A DNA stretch of 64,000 nucleotides from Cladorhizidae sp. MBARI D1340-BT2 (taxonomy: Eukaryota > Porifera > Demospongiae > Poecilosclerida > Cladorhizidae). The stretch is taken from NCBI GenBank assembly GCA_028752905.1, contig JAQNBH010000014.1, forward strand, positions 21,135,490 to 21,199,489, in the 5' to 3' direction. Position numbers and translations under genes: made by a program. Of this stretch, positions 11,584 through 22,104 are shown piece after piece (position 1 is the stretch's first letter; the number at the start of each line of letters is the position of its first letter). Below the pieces are notes generated by a model that was not told where the DNA came from, ran no database searches, and was given only the letters and a program-made list of their open reading frames with translations.

Positions 11584-13255
11584 GCGCCATCCATTTTCAG
11601 GTCTAGTTGATTCGGCAGGTGAGTTGTTACACACTCCTTGGCGGATTCCGACTTCCATGGCCACCGTCCTGCTGTCTATATCAACCAACACCTTTAATGG
11701 GATCTGATGAGCGTCGATTCGGGCACCTTAACCCGGCTATTGGTTCATCCCACATCGCCAGTTCTGCTTACCAAAAATGTCCCACTAGGAACCCCGGCAT
11801 TCCGCGTCCGACTTCAATCGAGCAAGCCGGACTTCTTACCCATTTAAAGTTTGAGAATAGGTTGAGGCTATTTCAGCCCCAAGAGCTCTAATCATTCGCT
11901 TCATCTGATAAAACTGCACCCGGCTCCAGCTATCCTGAGGGAAACTTTGGAGGGAACCAGCTACTAGATGGTTCGATTAGTCTTTCGCCCCTATACACAA
12001 ATTTGACGATCGATTTGCATGTCAGAATCGCTGCAATCTTCCACCAGTTTCCTATGGCTTCGCCCTATTCAGGCATGTCGCAACAGGCACGCTCTCACTC
12101 AAATCCTGCCACAGAGTGGCACGGGATCGGCAGACGATGCGCCCCCACCGAGGGAAGGCTCTCGCCACAGCAGGCCAGAACGCCTGCCTCCGCTTTCACT
12201 GCGCCCTTCGGGTTTGCCGCCCAAAGACTCGCACGCGTGTTGCACTCCTTGGTCCATGTTTCAAGACGGGTCGGATGCAGCCATTCGGATGCCAACGAAC
12301 GCGGCGCGAGGTGTGACCCGCCTCCCGCCTCGGCCGCCGAGAGAGGCCCAGCCCTCCGCCCACCCCGCACCAAGGGAGAAAGGAAGGCAGAGAGGGCACG
12401 CGCCACTGTTTCAAGACGGGTCGGATGCAGCCATTCGAATGCCAACGATCGCGGAGCAAGGTGTAAGCCCGCCTCCCGCCTCGGCCGCCGAGAGAGGCCC
12501 AGCCTCCGCCAGCCCCGCCACTGAGGGAGAGGGGAAGGCAGAGAGGGCCCGCATCAAGACGTGAGAGGGACCCCAACATCTCTCCTCAGTCGTTTCTTCG
12601 CCTTTCGGTTTTTCTCTTTCCCAGACTGCCGGGCTGTACACTCCCTGCGCCCGAGCCACCTCCCCCGGGACCACTCCAGAGCCAGGGGCAACTGCCGTTG
12701 GCCGGCTTCCCGCAGAAGTGCAGAGTGAACGGCGGGCCCGACCCGACGGCAAACCGGAGCCTATTCGGCCTCCGCCCACCGCCGGCAACCCACCGCCTCC
12801 TCCTGAGCCTGACGGGGAGCCGCTACAGCTGCATTCGTTTCCCTCCTAACAGTTTCACGATCTTTTTGACTCTCTTTTCAAAGTACTTTTCACCTTTCCC
12901 TCACGGTACCTGTTCGCTATCGGTCTCGTGCCGGTATTTAGCTTTAGATGGAGTTTACCTCACTCTTTGGGCTGCATTCCGAAAACAACCCGACTCTCCG
13001 AAGACAGCGGCAGCCCAGCCAGGCGGCGTCGCGCACGGGGCTCTCACCCTCTCCGACGCGCCTTTTCAGGTCAACTTCGCCGGCATCCGGGAAAAGGCTG
13101 CCTCTCCCGGCCACAATTCCCCGGGTCTCAGTGCCAGGGATTTCAGGCTCGAGCTCTTCCCGCTTCGCTCGCCGTTACTGGGGGAATCCTGGTTAGTTTA
13201 TCTTCCTCCGCTTAATGATATGCTTAAATTCAGCGGGTGACCTCGCCTGATTTGA
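11584..13255 (-). rRNA. 28S rRNA, 5' half
   Basis: On the minus strand this is the beginning of the large-subunit rRNA. It has the universal ITS2/28S boundary (CCGCTTAATGATATGC on the plus strand near 13213), the highly conserved CCATCCATTTTCAGG at 11588-11602, and TTCGGCAGGTGAGTTGTTAC (from 11609). It is contiguous to about 12060, followed by an unusual duplicated D2-like region and then the 5' core. The gene stops at 11584, where element A begins, so the 3' half is missing here. The core in 11600-12050 agrees better with the general metazoan consensus than the 28S fragments in the array further right. Confidence 0.9.
12259..12510. repeat. 150-bp tandem duplication in the 28S D2 region
   Basis: TTTCAAGACGGGTCGGATGC with the following GCCATTCG and CCGCCTCGGCCGCCGAGAGA block occurs twice with a 150-bp period, with a few substitutions between copies. 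The final words also appear as a short fragment directly before the plus-strand A elements (22075-22100, 42997-43030, 57251-57280). Confidence 0.75.
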
Positions 13256-13561
13256 GGTTCAATGCAAGAAGGGCCGTCGGGAACGGAGGAACGGAAAGAG
13301 TCGGTCATCTCTTCCGTCACCCGCTCCGAGGACCCATCCATCGGCATCGGGACGGGCTCCGTGCGCGACCAAAAGAGATTTAGACGCAGGCAGACCGGGA
13401 CGCATCGTCGGCACGAACCGGCCTCCGCTCTCTCATTCGTTTTCATTTATTCGTTTTCGGCACAGAGCTCGCTCGTCACTTCAAGGGAAGCCCGCATCGC
13501 AGGCGACAGGCCTCAGACCGCGCGCAGGAGCCGAGAGAAGACCCAGTCAGCGCGCACAAAA
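13256..13561 (-). other. Internal transcribed spacer 2
   Basis: The interval between the 28S 5' end and the 5.8S 3' end is about 300 bp without coding potential. The ends are placed by conserved flanks and are uncertain by a few bases. Confidence 0.85.
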
Positions 13562-13722
13562 GAACAAATGCTCAGACAGATGTGCTCACGGGTAAGTCAG
13601 GAGCGCCATTTGCATTCAAGGACTCGATGATTCACTGAATTCTGTAATTCACACTAAGTATCGCAGCTTGCTGCGTTCTTCATCGATGCACGAGCCGAGG
13701 GGTTCACCGTTAGAAGTTGTCG
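13562..13722 (-). rRNA. 5.8S rRNA
   Basis: The minus strand carries the conserved 5.8S core. On the plus strand it is seen as GATTCACTGAATTCTG, GCTTGCTGCGTTCTTCATCG and ATGCACGAGCCGAGGG. The length of about 160 nt is normal. The 5' and 3' ends are estimated to within about 10 nt. Confidence 0.9.
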
Positions 13723-13959
13723 CAATGTTTTGGGCGTGCACCCTTCTCTCTCTCTCCAAAATATACGAAACGAACGGGCATCAGGGTTGTGGTTTTTTGT
13801 TTTTTTTAAAGCTGGGGCGTAGGGAGGCGCGACAGGACTTGGTGTTTCCCCACCTGGGCCCACGATAGGCGTGGGGGACATAGCGGTTCCCCTGTGCAAC
13901 TCCTCGCCTGGGTTAGAGGCAACATGCACGTAGGTCGGACGACGGAGCAAGGCTGCGGT
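13723..13959 (-). other. Internal transcribed spacer 1
   Basis: About 240 bp between 5.8S and the 18S 3' end, with a CT-repeat and a poly-T tract near 13740-13810. Confidence 0.85.
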
Positions 13960-13998
13960 AAAGATCCTTCCGCAGGTTCCCCTATGGAAACCTTGTTG
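13960..13998 (-). rRNA. 18S rRNA, 3' terminal fragment
   Basis: On the plus strand it reads GATCCTTCCGCAGGTTCCCC followed by TATGGAAACCTTGTT, the reverse complement of the universal 3' end of small-subunit rRNA. It is separated from the rest of 18S by retrotransposon C. The usual ...GTCGTAACAAGG... is broken at this point. Confidence 0.9.
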
Positions 13999-16281
13999 CG
14001 AATTTTACACTGCCCAACTGGGGCTCCCGTTTATTTTGCGCACAGGCAGTATTGTCTGCTGGACTACAGGCCGATCGGCGTGGGAGATAAAGTACCTCGA
14101 CGTTTGATGGGCTGCTGAGTATAAGATCTAACTCTTTTCTTCAATTTGCCGTTCCTGTCTATCCTTGTTGCTGGCCCCTCACTTTTCCCCTTTTTCCTTT
14201 CCCGTCTCCCTGTGGAGCTCATCTTTTTGCTTTGTGGCAGGTGGCGTGGGTCCAATTAGAGCAAAACACTTTTAGGAGCAGGCATATATGTACATAGTAA
14301 TCGGCTATCGTACAAGTTTGTGTGTGGGTTTGGTGCTGGTCCGAGGGAGTTCATTCTTCTGTCATGTGCCTTTAAATCAGTTTCACCAAGGAGCAGAGGG
14401 TTTCTCTCTGTCCATTGGCCATGAATTCGCTGATTTCCTTTTCTGTCCAGATCTCTGCTCTCCTGAGGTGGGCTTTCATATTGCCTATCAGCCCCAGGTC
14501 TCCGAATATCACTGGTACTGTGGTTATCTTGTATCCTGGCTTTTGCCGGGCCAGGTCTGCAGCTAGTTCGCTGTATTTTGATACCTTTTGTGATTTCCTC
14601 TCTCTGATCAGTGGGTCCCACGCACATGCCACCTCAAACCAAATCACTCGCTTTCCCCCTTTCAGTTCCACTGTGAGATCAGGCCTGCGTCCCGTCGTTT
14701 CACGCAGGGTGCATAGAGGCATGTCCACCTGTATAATCTTGTCCTCCGTTTCAACCACTTCTGGTTTACTTTGGCCCTCTTTCTTCCTCAAACTTTGTGG
14801 GAACACTACTCGGAGGCCCCTGAGGACTGCCTTGGTAAGTTGATAGAGCACTCTGTCATGCCTTTCCTTATGCAGTCCCCATTGGTGGTATCCGCAGGAC
14901 GAGACTATGTGGCCAAAGGTTTCTGGGCCCTGGCTACACTTTCGGCATTCCAGGCTTACTTTTGCTTTCAGGATTCTGTGTTGGTAGCTCCTGGTCATTG
15001 TTACGCCATACTGGGCTGCTACTATGATGGCTTCGGTCTCTGGCGACAGCACTCCATCCGTCAGCCACTTGTTGCTATCCCCTTTAACTTCGCTGTCCGC
15101 CAGGACCTGCTGGTAGTGCACCCCATGGATAATCTTTTCTGCCAGTGTCTCCTCTCGGGTCCTTTTTTGTATGCCTTTGAGCTCTTCCAGGACAGAGGCC
15201 CCTTTCTGTCCTAGTTCCCCGAGGCCTTGCGGTGCCTGTAGCCCTCTTGTTGCCAGGATTTTTCCCGCATCACCTACCAAGGTTTGCTTACCCTCACCGG
15301 TGAGGAATCTTTGTAGCTGCACTGCACCTTTCACGTCTTCGTCTTCGCTGGTTGTCAGGTAAGTGGCTCCCGACACTGACTCTAGTTCCCATTGGTCTTC
15401 CAAGTTCAAGAGGCCTCGCCCTCCCTCTGCTCTTGGGAGATATAGCCTATCTATTGCAGCTCTTTTATTGTGCAGTTTCTTCCCTGATAGTTTCTTCCTC
15501 GTCCACCTGTCTAGGGCTTTCAGGTTTCCTCTTGACCACAGCACTGCCCCGAGGTAATATCTGAGCAGCCCCACGCCCCATCACGCCCCATGCATTGTGG
15601 AGTTCTGTTTTTTTCGTGGAATTCAGGTCTGTCCCCCATACCCTGTTCACTCTCTTCTTATATTCAATTGTCACTCGGTTCTTGGCTCTTGCCTGGTCGG
15701 TTCTGAAGACCTGTTCAATCCCCAGGTACCTGTACACATCTTTTACTTCCTCTATTACTCCACTTCCTAGTCTTGTCGCCCCTCCTCTCCTCGTCCTTCT
15801 GCCTTTTACCATGTGTACTGTTGCACACTTTTGGAGCCCGAGCTCCATCCCAATTGCTTGCGTTACCTTCTCAGCTCTGTTTAAGGCCTCACTGAGCTTC
15901 TTTTCAGAGGTAGCATAGACCTTCAGGTCATCCATATACATTAGGTCGGTGACTGGGACTTTTTGGTATCTACTGGGATACCCCTGTGTTCTCTTCAGGG
16001 CATTGGGACAGGGGAGCCGTGCAGGTGCAGAAGAGGAGAGGCGATAGGGAGTCGCTCTGGAATATGCCTCTCAGGAAGTCAATAGGGACCTCTGTTGTCT
16101 GATGCTCATTCACCTTGAGGGTTATATCCGACTTCCACAGGGGGATCAGGGCTTTGATTGTCTCTCTTATCTCCCTTGGTGCTCTGATCACTTTTAGCAC
16201 TCTTGTGATCCACTTGTGTGGGGTCATGTCAAAGGCCTTTTTGTAGTCGATCCACCACACCGACAGGCTGTTCCTGAGCAC

Positions 16282-16457
16282 CTGGGTCAACACACACACA
16301 CACATATACGTATATATACATATATACACACTCATGTGTACAGTATACCCACGTACACGTAGACATGCACACACCCGCACTCTTGCAGCACTATCACACA
16401 CATCTACTTATAGAGGTGATGCTAGCATAGTATCTTTTGGCCTTATGGTATTCTTAC
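16282..16457 (-). other. Putative GT-AG intron in element C RT (176 bp)
   Basis: Minus strand: GCCCAG|GTAAGAATACC...GTTGACCCAG|GTGCTC. It contains a (GT)n microsatellite before the acceptor. The length is not a multiple of three. Excision joins LDALIIDEAIAREAQ to VLRNSLSVWWIDY, which then aligns residue for residue with element A (LDAITIDQAANKEAQ then MERRDLSMAWIDF). The equivalent position in A and B has no insertion. Confidence 0.75.
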
Positions 16458-16635
16458 CTGGGCCTCCCGGGCTATGGCTTCATCTATTATTAGCGCATCT
16501 AGACAGCCCCGTCTCCCTTTCTTGAGTGCTTTCTGCTCAGTGGGGAGGATATCATACCTCTGGACATGAGCCCCTAGGACCATGGTCATCGCACTGGTTA
16601 GCCATTTGTAACTACTGTTCAGGCAGGTGATGGGT

Positions 16636-16712
16636 CTGTGGGTCAAAGTTGATAGAAACACCAGCAATTATGTATTTTGATCTGGTTATTGCTTCCTTAG
16701 CGTTTATCCTAC
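16636..16712 (-). other. Putative GT-AG intron in element C RT (77 bp)
   Basis: Minus strand: CAGTACAG|GTAGGATAAAC...TTTGACCCACAG|ACCCATC. Excision gives GQY-R-PITCLN (phase 2, AG|A), matching ERYRPITCLN in A and SQYRPITCLN in B, both uninterrupted. It is not a multiple of three. Confidence 0.75.
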
Positions 16713-16855
16713 CTGTACTGCCCTGGGCCGTTTTCTGCAGCTTCTGTGGGGATTAGTACCGTTCTGCCACTGACTAGCCACCCTGGGATTTCTCTTTCCC
16801 CTCTTAGGCACTCCATCAGTATTCCCTCCAAGATCAAAGCTGTGCATTTCAGGGT

Positions 16856-17010
16856 CTTGAGCGGTGGGTACATATGGGCATGGTGGACTTAAAGAGTCTC
16901 TTGGGGCACGGTTTGGGCACTGCTCCCCTCCTCCCCTCCCCCCTTTCTCGGCACCTTTCCCCCGTTTCCCTGCCACTTTTATCAATCACTTTTTTACTTT
17001 AAAGGCTTAC
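16856..17010 (-). other. Putative GT-AG intron in element C RT (155 bp)
   Basis: Minus strand: GCTCACTGG|GTAAGCC...CCGCTCAAG|ACCCTG. Excision joins DQISAHW to TLKCTALILEGILMECLRG, which runs on in frame to WLVSGRT. The product is about one to two residues shorter than A over the same interval, so the acceptor is less certain than for the other two. Confidence 0.6.
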
Positions 17011-18802
17011 CCAGTGAGCTGAGATCTGGTCAGGTCCTGTAGCGTTCCAGCCTGGCATTTTCTTTTGGGCATTTGCCATGCTTTCCTCCAGTTTGGGGGA
17101 GCTTGGGGGGTGTCTCTGTTCTTCTGCTTCACCGCCTCCCTTGTGTGCTGTAACCACGCTCTTACATCAGGCTGGCCCGGTCTGTAGTGGCCTTTCCTCC
17201 CACAGAGGGCTCTCCAGTACTAAGAGATCTCAGCGACTGCTTCACTTGTGAGGGATGCGGTTTTGGCTTTCTCCACATGAACCTCGTACCTTCAACCTCT
17301 AGCTTTGTCCTTTCTCTCCTGGCCCTTATGTTCTGCCTTATCCGCCGTCCCTTGAGCGCTTGGACCTGGAGCAGGTTTAGTTGTCTTGACAGTAGCTTCT
17401 TCAACGTAGCCATGTCTAGGCGTTTCTTGGGGAATATTTGGTGCAGCCTCTGCTTTGTCTTTCGGTCTTTGTGTTTGATTGATTTGTATGGCCCCCTGAT
17501 CCTGTTAATTTCTAGGGTCAGCCAGCTTAGTTGCCTTCTGGTCTTTGCAATCGTTTCTTGCAGGGCTTCTACTTTCCTTACTGCTTCTTTTTCGCCCTTT
17601 CTGCTCTGATGGTCTTCATCGCTAGGTAGCTCGGATTTGCCTAGGTTTTTTCCCCGTCTCCAGTCGTCATATGCCACTTCTTCTGGCTTGTTAATAACGC
17701 TCTCTGCCTGCATGGGTTTAGGTTCGGTTTCCGGTTCAGCTTCAGACTCGGGCTCAGGTTCAAGTTCCTTCTTTTTCCTTTCATTGATTACTGCCTCACT
17801 TTGGCAGTAGATCAAGCAGCTGATCGACCACAGTCCACTCAACCGTTCCTCTTCCCACAGATCAGCTCCAATCCTGTCGACAAGTCTCTCCACGGTTGCA
17901 GTGCCCTCTGGGGCGTTGTTTTGGCATGGGCCAGGCCTCTTTCTCTCGCTTATCGACTGGGGGCCTTTGGCAATTTCGTCCTTTACTCGCGCCCAGAGTT
18001 CTTCCTTCAGGGAATCCTCTGACGGATTACCTTGGTGTTTCTGGGCGGATTCAGGTGGATCTGGGGAAGAGGGTTGTAAGGAGTTTCATATAAATTAGAC
18101 AATACTATTAGGACCAGAAGGCTTTATCTGTGGGCTCTTCATGGTTGGCGTGTCGCTTTGCCGGTTTACACTCGCTGTCTGTCCTGTGGTCCCCTCGGGC
18201 ATTGTAGAGCAGTCTTGCTCGCTTTTGCCTCAGAGCTGGGCCTCTTGCTGGTAGCATAGGGTGGTGTGAAAACCAGGCCATCTCAAGGCGGGCAAGAAAT
18301 CCTCTTGTGAGGGGCTCAGCAATACTCAGCAGGGAAGCCTCCAGTGGTCGGGTCCACTGTATATGCTTCTTACATGTTTCCTTGGTGGTGTTTCCCCCCA
18401 TACTTGTTGAGTCTTCAGGCATTGAATCCTTGTTGGAAGGTACAAGTATTAACGCAGGCACTGGTTTATATACCTGTTGCCTTTGCGTTTGGGCGGGCCT
18501 TTTTCCCGCCGGCGGTTACTTGTTTTGCGCGGGCACGGCATTTTCCTCGTTAGCGGCGTCTTTGATTGCGGCGTCGGCGATCTTCTGCTTTTCTTTAATT
18601 GTTTTAATTGCTTCGTCGGCGCCGTCGGGCTTTCGCCCCTGTTGGGCAGGTGGCTCTTTGATCTGTTGGTCTTAGTTCTTTTCCCACATGCATTTGGGTT
18701 GGTCGTTCTTTTCCCACATGCATTTGGCTTGGTCACTGGTATGCCTGGTTTGGTTTGGCTGTTATTTGGCCACCTCCTCCGCACCCTAGACACCCCCCTA
18801 AA

Positions 18803-18908
18803 CGACTTTTACTTCCTCTAAATAGCACAGTTTGGCCAGCTTCTCTCCATGCGACCGCGATCATTGCTGCTCGCAGCACCAGCGATCCAGAGACCTCACT
18901 AAACCATT

Positions 18909-18954
<46 letters not shown>

Positions 18955-19392
18955 ATCAACGCAAGCTGCTGACTTGCACTTACTAGGAATTCCTCGTTGA
19001 TGATCAAGAATTTCAAAAATCAATCCCCAGCACGACAAAGTTTCACAAGATTCCCCGCACCTATCGGCGTAGGACATGCTCGCTGACTTTGTCAGTGTAG
19101 CGCGCGTGCGGCTCAGAACATCTAAGGGCATCACAGACCTGTTATTGCCTCAAACTTCCACTGGCTTCGGAGCCAGTTGTCCCTCTAAGAAGTCAGCTAC
19201 CATTCGGGAATGGCAGAACTAGTTAGCAGGTCAAGGTCTCGTTCGTTAATGGAATTAACCAGACAAATCACTCCACCAACTAAGAACAGCCATGCACCAC
19301 CACCCATAGAATCAAGAAAGAGCTCTCAATCTGTCAATCCTTACCATGTCTGGACCTGGTGAGTTTCCCCGTGTTGAGTCAAATTAAGCCGC

Positions 19393-19451
<59 letters not shown>

Positions 19452-19580
19452 CCCCCCGGAACCCAAAGACTTTGATTTCTCATAAGGTGCCGATGGAGTC
19501 AAACTATAACATTATCCGATCCCTAGTCGGCATAGTTTATGGTTAGGACTACGACGGTATCTGATCGTCTTAGAACCCCT

Positions 19581-19625
<45 letters not shown>

Positions 19626-20567
19626 ACAGTTGTTCGTCTTTCATAAATCCGAGAATTTCACCTCTGACAATTAAATACGAATGACCCCAACTGTCCCTCT
19701 TAATCATTACTTCGGCCCCAGAAACAACAAAATAGGACCGACGTCCTCTTCCATTATTCCATGCTAATGTATTCAGGCGAAAGCCTGCCTTGCACACTCT
19801 AATTTTTTCAAAGTAAACGTCCCGAACTCTCCGACCACAGCAGTTAAGAGCAGTCGGGGTTTTCGAAAGGAAGGGCGGCTGACTAGTGCTTACCTCGCGG
19901 CGGACCAGTTGGGCCGCCCCGAAATCCAACTACGAGCTTTTTAACTGCAACAACTTTAATATACGCTATTGGAGCTGGAATTACTGCGGCTGCTGGCACC
20001 AGACTTGCCCTCCAATTGTTCCTCGTTAAGGGGTTTAGATTGTTCTCATTCCAATTGCCAGACTACGATAGCCCAGCATTGTTATTTATTGTCACTACCT
20101 CCACGAGTCGGGATTTGGTAATTTGCGCGCCTGCTGCCTTCCTTGGATGTGGTAGCCGTCTCTCAGGCTCCGTCTCTGGAACCGAACCCTAATTCTCCGT
20201 CACCCGTTGCAACCATGGTAGGCCACTACCGTACCATCGAAAGTTGATAGGGCAGAAATTTGAATGAAGCACCGCCGGCACGGGAGCCATGCGGTTCGAG
20301 CAGTTACCATGAATCACCTGGCAACCAGGGATCCGCGAGGGGAACTTGCGCCGGTTTTGGATCTAATAAATATGTCCAATCCAGGAGTCGGGACTTTCTG
20401 TATATATTAGCTACTACGGTTATCCAAGTAGTAGAGGTACCATCAAATAAACTATAACTTATTTAATGAGCCATTCGCAGTTTCACAGTACAGAATCGTT
20501 TATACTAGGACATGCATGGCTTAGTCTTTGAGACAAGCATATGACTACTGACAGGATCAACCAGGTA
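18803..20567 (-). rRNA. 18S rRNA, main part (interrupted gene)
   Basis: The 5' end is at 20567 (plus-strand GGATCAACCAGGTAAC), and the gene runs on the minus strand to the insertion point of element C. Conserved landmarks visible on the plus strand include GGTAGTAGCGACGGGCGGTG (18913) and CCGTCAATTCCTTTAAGTTT (19418). With the 39-nt 3' fragment the gene totals about 1.80 kb, the normal size. The last helix region reads ACTGTGCTATTTAGAGG where most animals have ACTTGATCATTTAGAGG. This may be a lineage feature or sign of a pseudogene. Confidence 0.92.
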
Positions 20568-22104
20568 ACCACCGGCGTCGGACACAAGAAGGCTCCCCTG
20601 GGGAGCCGCCGCACCGTGGCCCGACGCCCCTCTCGCGAGGGACGGTCGAGCCTGAATCTCTCTTCGCTCTCCGTCACGACCGAACCGACGACGGCCTGTG
20701 CCGCCATCTGCTGCGCATTGCAAGTCCTCCGGCATGAGCGCACGCACGCCACATCGAGGGAAACCCGGGTCAGAACCGTAATTAAGTTATCGGTGCCGGG
20801 CCCTCGAGTGAGGTCCACGCCCTCGCGGCCGATGGACAGGCACACAACTTGCTCAGATCAGCTGCCCTGCGGCGGGAATGCACGCAGCCTCCTCTCGAAA
20901 TCGCTGTACGGACGACAGCGGCGCAACGGGCAGGCCTCGACCGGCTTGCAGAGGGACGTGGGCCAGACGAGCCTCTGTCGCCGATGCGGCACACTTGGCA
21001 CGACGTGACAGCCAACTGGTTGGGCCATGCGATGCAGTCAAAAATAACTCGCGGCACCCCTACGAAACGACCGGCATGCCATCGTCTGCTTTAGGTGGGT
21101 TTGTGCACAGGGTCAGAGACCAGCAGTCACCCGCCCCTCATAGTAGCTCACGTAGACCATGTCTGAGGCAAGCGCATAAAGACATGTACTTGAACCTGAA
21201 TAAACATATTGTTGTCTCTGTTTTTATGGCTACATGGACGTGAATGTCTTCCCCTCTCTGCCCCCTCTTGCCCATCTCGCCCAACTTAACCCCCTTCCCC
21301 CCAAAAAACAGATGGAGAACATGGAAACTGGGCCCATGATAGTTAGAAAGAGGGAACTGGGCCATGATAGCGAGGAAGAGTGAAATGGGCCTAAAATAGG
21401 TAGAAGGAGGAAACTGGGGCCGAGAGAGTTAGAAAGAGGGAACCGACTGTGCCCCCCAAAAATAACAAGGGGGATAGTGGGCCCAATATAGGTGGAAAGA
21501 GTGAACTCTCAGACAGAAATAGATGGAAATGGGAAACAGTGCCCTAGATAGGTAGAAAGAGGGAACTGGGCCAATAATAGGTGGAAATGGGAAACTGGGC
21601 CCAAGATAGATAGATAGATAAGATTCGATTCGGATAGATAGATAGATAGATAATGGGTGGAAATGGGAAACTGGGCCCAAGATAGATCGATGGATTAGAT
21701 AGATGGATAGTTAGATAGAGGATACTGGGTCCGAGGTAGGTAGAAAGAGGAAACTGTGTCCGAGATGGGTAGAAAGAGGAAACTGGGCTCAAGATAGGTA
21801 AGATAGGTAGGAAGAGGAAAATGGGCCAAGAATGGGAAAATGGGCCCCGAGATAGGCAGAAAGAGGGAACTGGGCCAAAAATAGGTACAAATTAGCTACA
21901 AAATCTAAAGAGAAGTCCTGGTGAGTAAAAGTCAAGGTTAAAGTCCTAGTGTATTAAAAGACCCAGTGTGTAAAAGTCCCAGTGCGTAAATTCCTAGTGT
22001 AAATTCCTAGTGCAAGTCCTAGTGCGTAATTATTATTATTTATTATTATTATCATTAATTTATTTATTTTCGACGAGAGAGGCCCAGCCCTCCGCCCGTT
22101 ATCA
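20568..22104 (-). other. 5' external transcribed spacer and intergenic spacer, copy E1
   Basis: Directly upstream of 18S (minus sense). The first 600 bp are GC-rich (5'ETS-like) and recur almost unchanged at 40947 and 55676. The rest is spacer with GATA repeats and a TTATTATTATT tract, ending in a 25-bp piece of 28S-like sequence. No coding evidence: the open frames here are GC-driven. Confidence 0.75.
21340..21880. repeat. IGS subrepeats, ~25-35 bp
   Basis: Many copies of AAACTGGGCCCAAGATAGGT and AGAAAGAGGGAACTGGGCC, interspersed with (GATA)n. The same array occurs at about 41820-42830 and 56500-57070. Confidence 0.85.

Larger units (their letters stand above)
14372..18085 (-). pseudogene. 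RT-endonuclease polyprotein of element C, frameshifted
   Basis: The chained minus-strand product runs as follows: N-terminal block WSISCLIY (about 17820); a basic region (17500-17250); YWRALCGRKG (about 17220); GWNATGPDQISAHW (about 17030); WLVSGRTVLIP (about 16770); YRPITCLN; WWIDYKKAFD (about 16250); FQSDSLSPLLF (about 16050); YMDDLKVYA, the YADD box (about 15935); RLYLPRAEGGRG (about 15445); CRKCSQG...HIVSSC, a CCHC motif (about 14920); and GRRPDL...WFEVACAWD, the PD..E nuclease core (about 14690-14620). No N-terminal zinc fingers or Myb domain of the classic R2 kind were seen. Frame breaks: near 17224, near 17050, one base near 16000 and a 10-bp tandem duplication near 15580. The C-terminal 400 codons (15574-14372) are intact. 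Three intron-like segments are listed separately. Confidence 0.85.
13999..18802 (-). mobile_element. Retrotransposon family C inserted in 18S rDNA (R2/R8-like)
   Basis: A 4.8 kb element in the same orientation as 18S. The upstream 18S stops at AAGTAAAAGTCG(T) (18803) and the downstream 18S resumes at AACAAGG (13997), so the insertion lies within the universal GTCGTAACAAGG motif near the decoding site. The element ends in GTGTAAAATTCGC, close to the target GTAAAAGTCGT, with no poly-A tail. A single RT plus C-terminal Cys-His/PD-E nuclease and rDNA site specificity are the marks of R2-type elements. R8 of Hydra is a known 18S inserter, but identity with R8 needs a phylogeny. Confidence 0.85.

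Noticed and set aside
12003..13240. Several overlapping long open frames on both strands between 12.0 and 13.6 kb
   Set aside because: They lie in 28S rRNA and ITS, are GC-driven and overlap in all frames.
16282..16335. Simple (AC)n microsatellite as the full explanation of the break in element C
   Set aside because: The repeat fills only part of the 176-bp segment, and both ends fall exactly on GT and AG with restored frame, so an intron containing a microsatellite explains more.
20541..21243. Open frames of 80-155 codons in the ETS, repeated at 41 and 56 kb
   Set aside because: Non-coding 5'ETS and IGS. The repetition reflects duplication of the spacer, and frames overlap on both strands.
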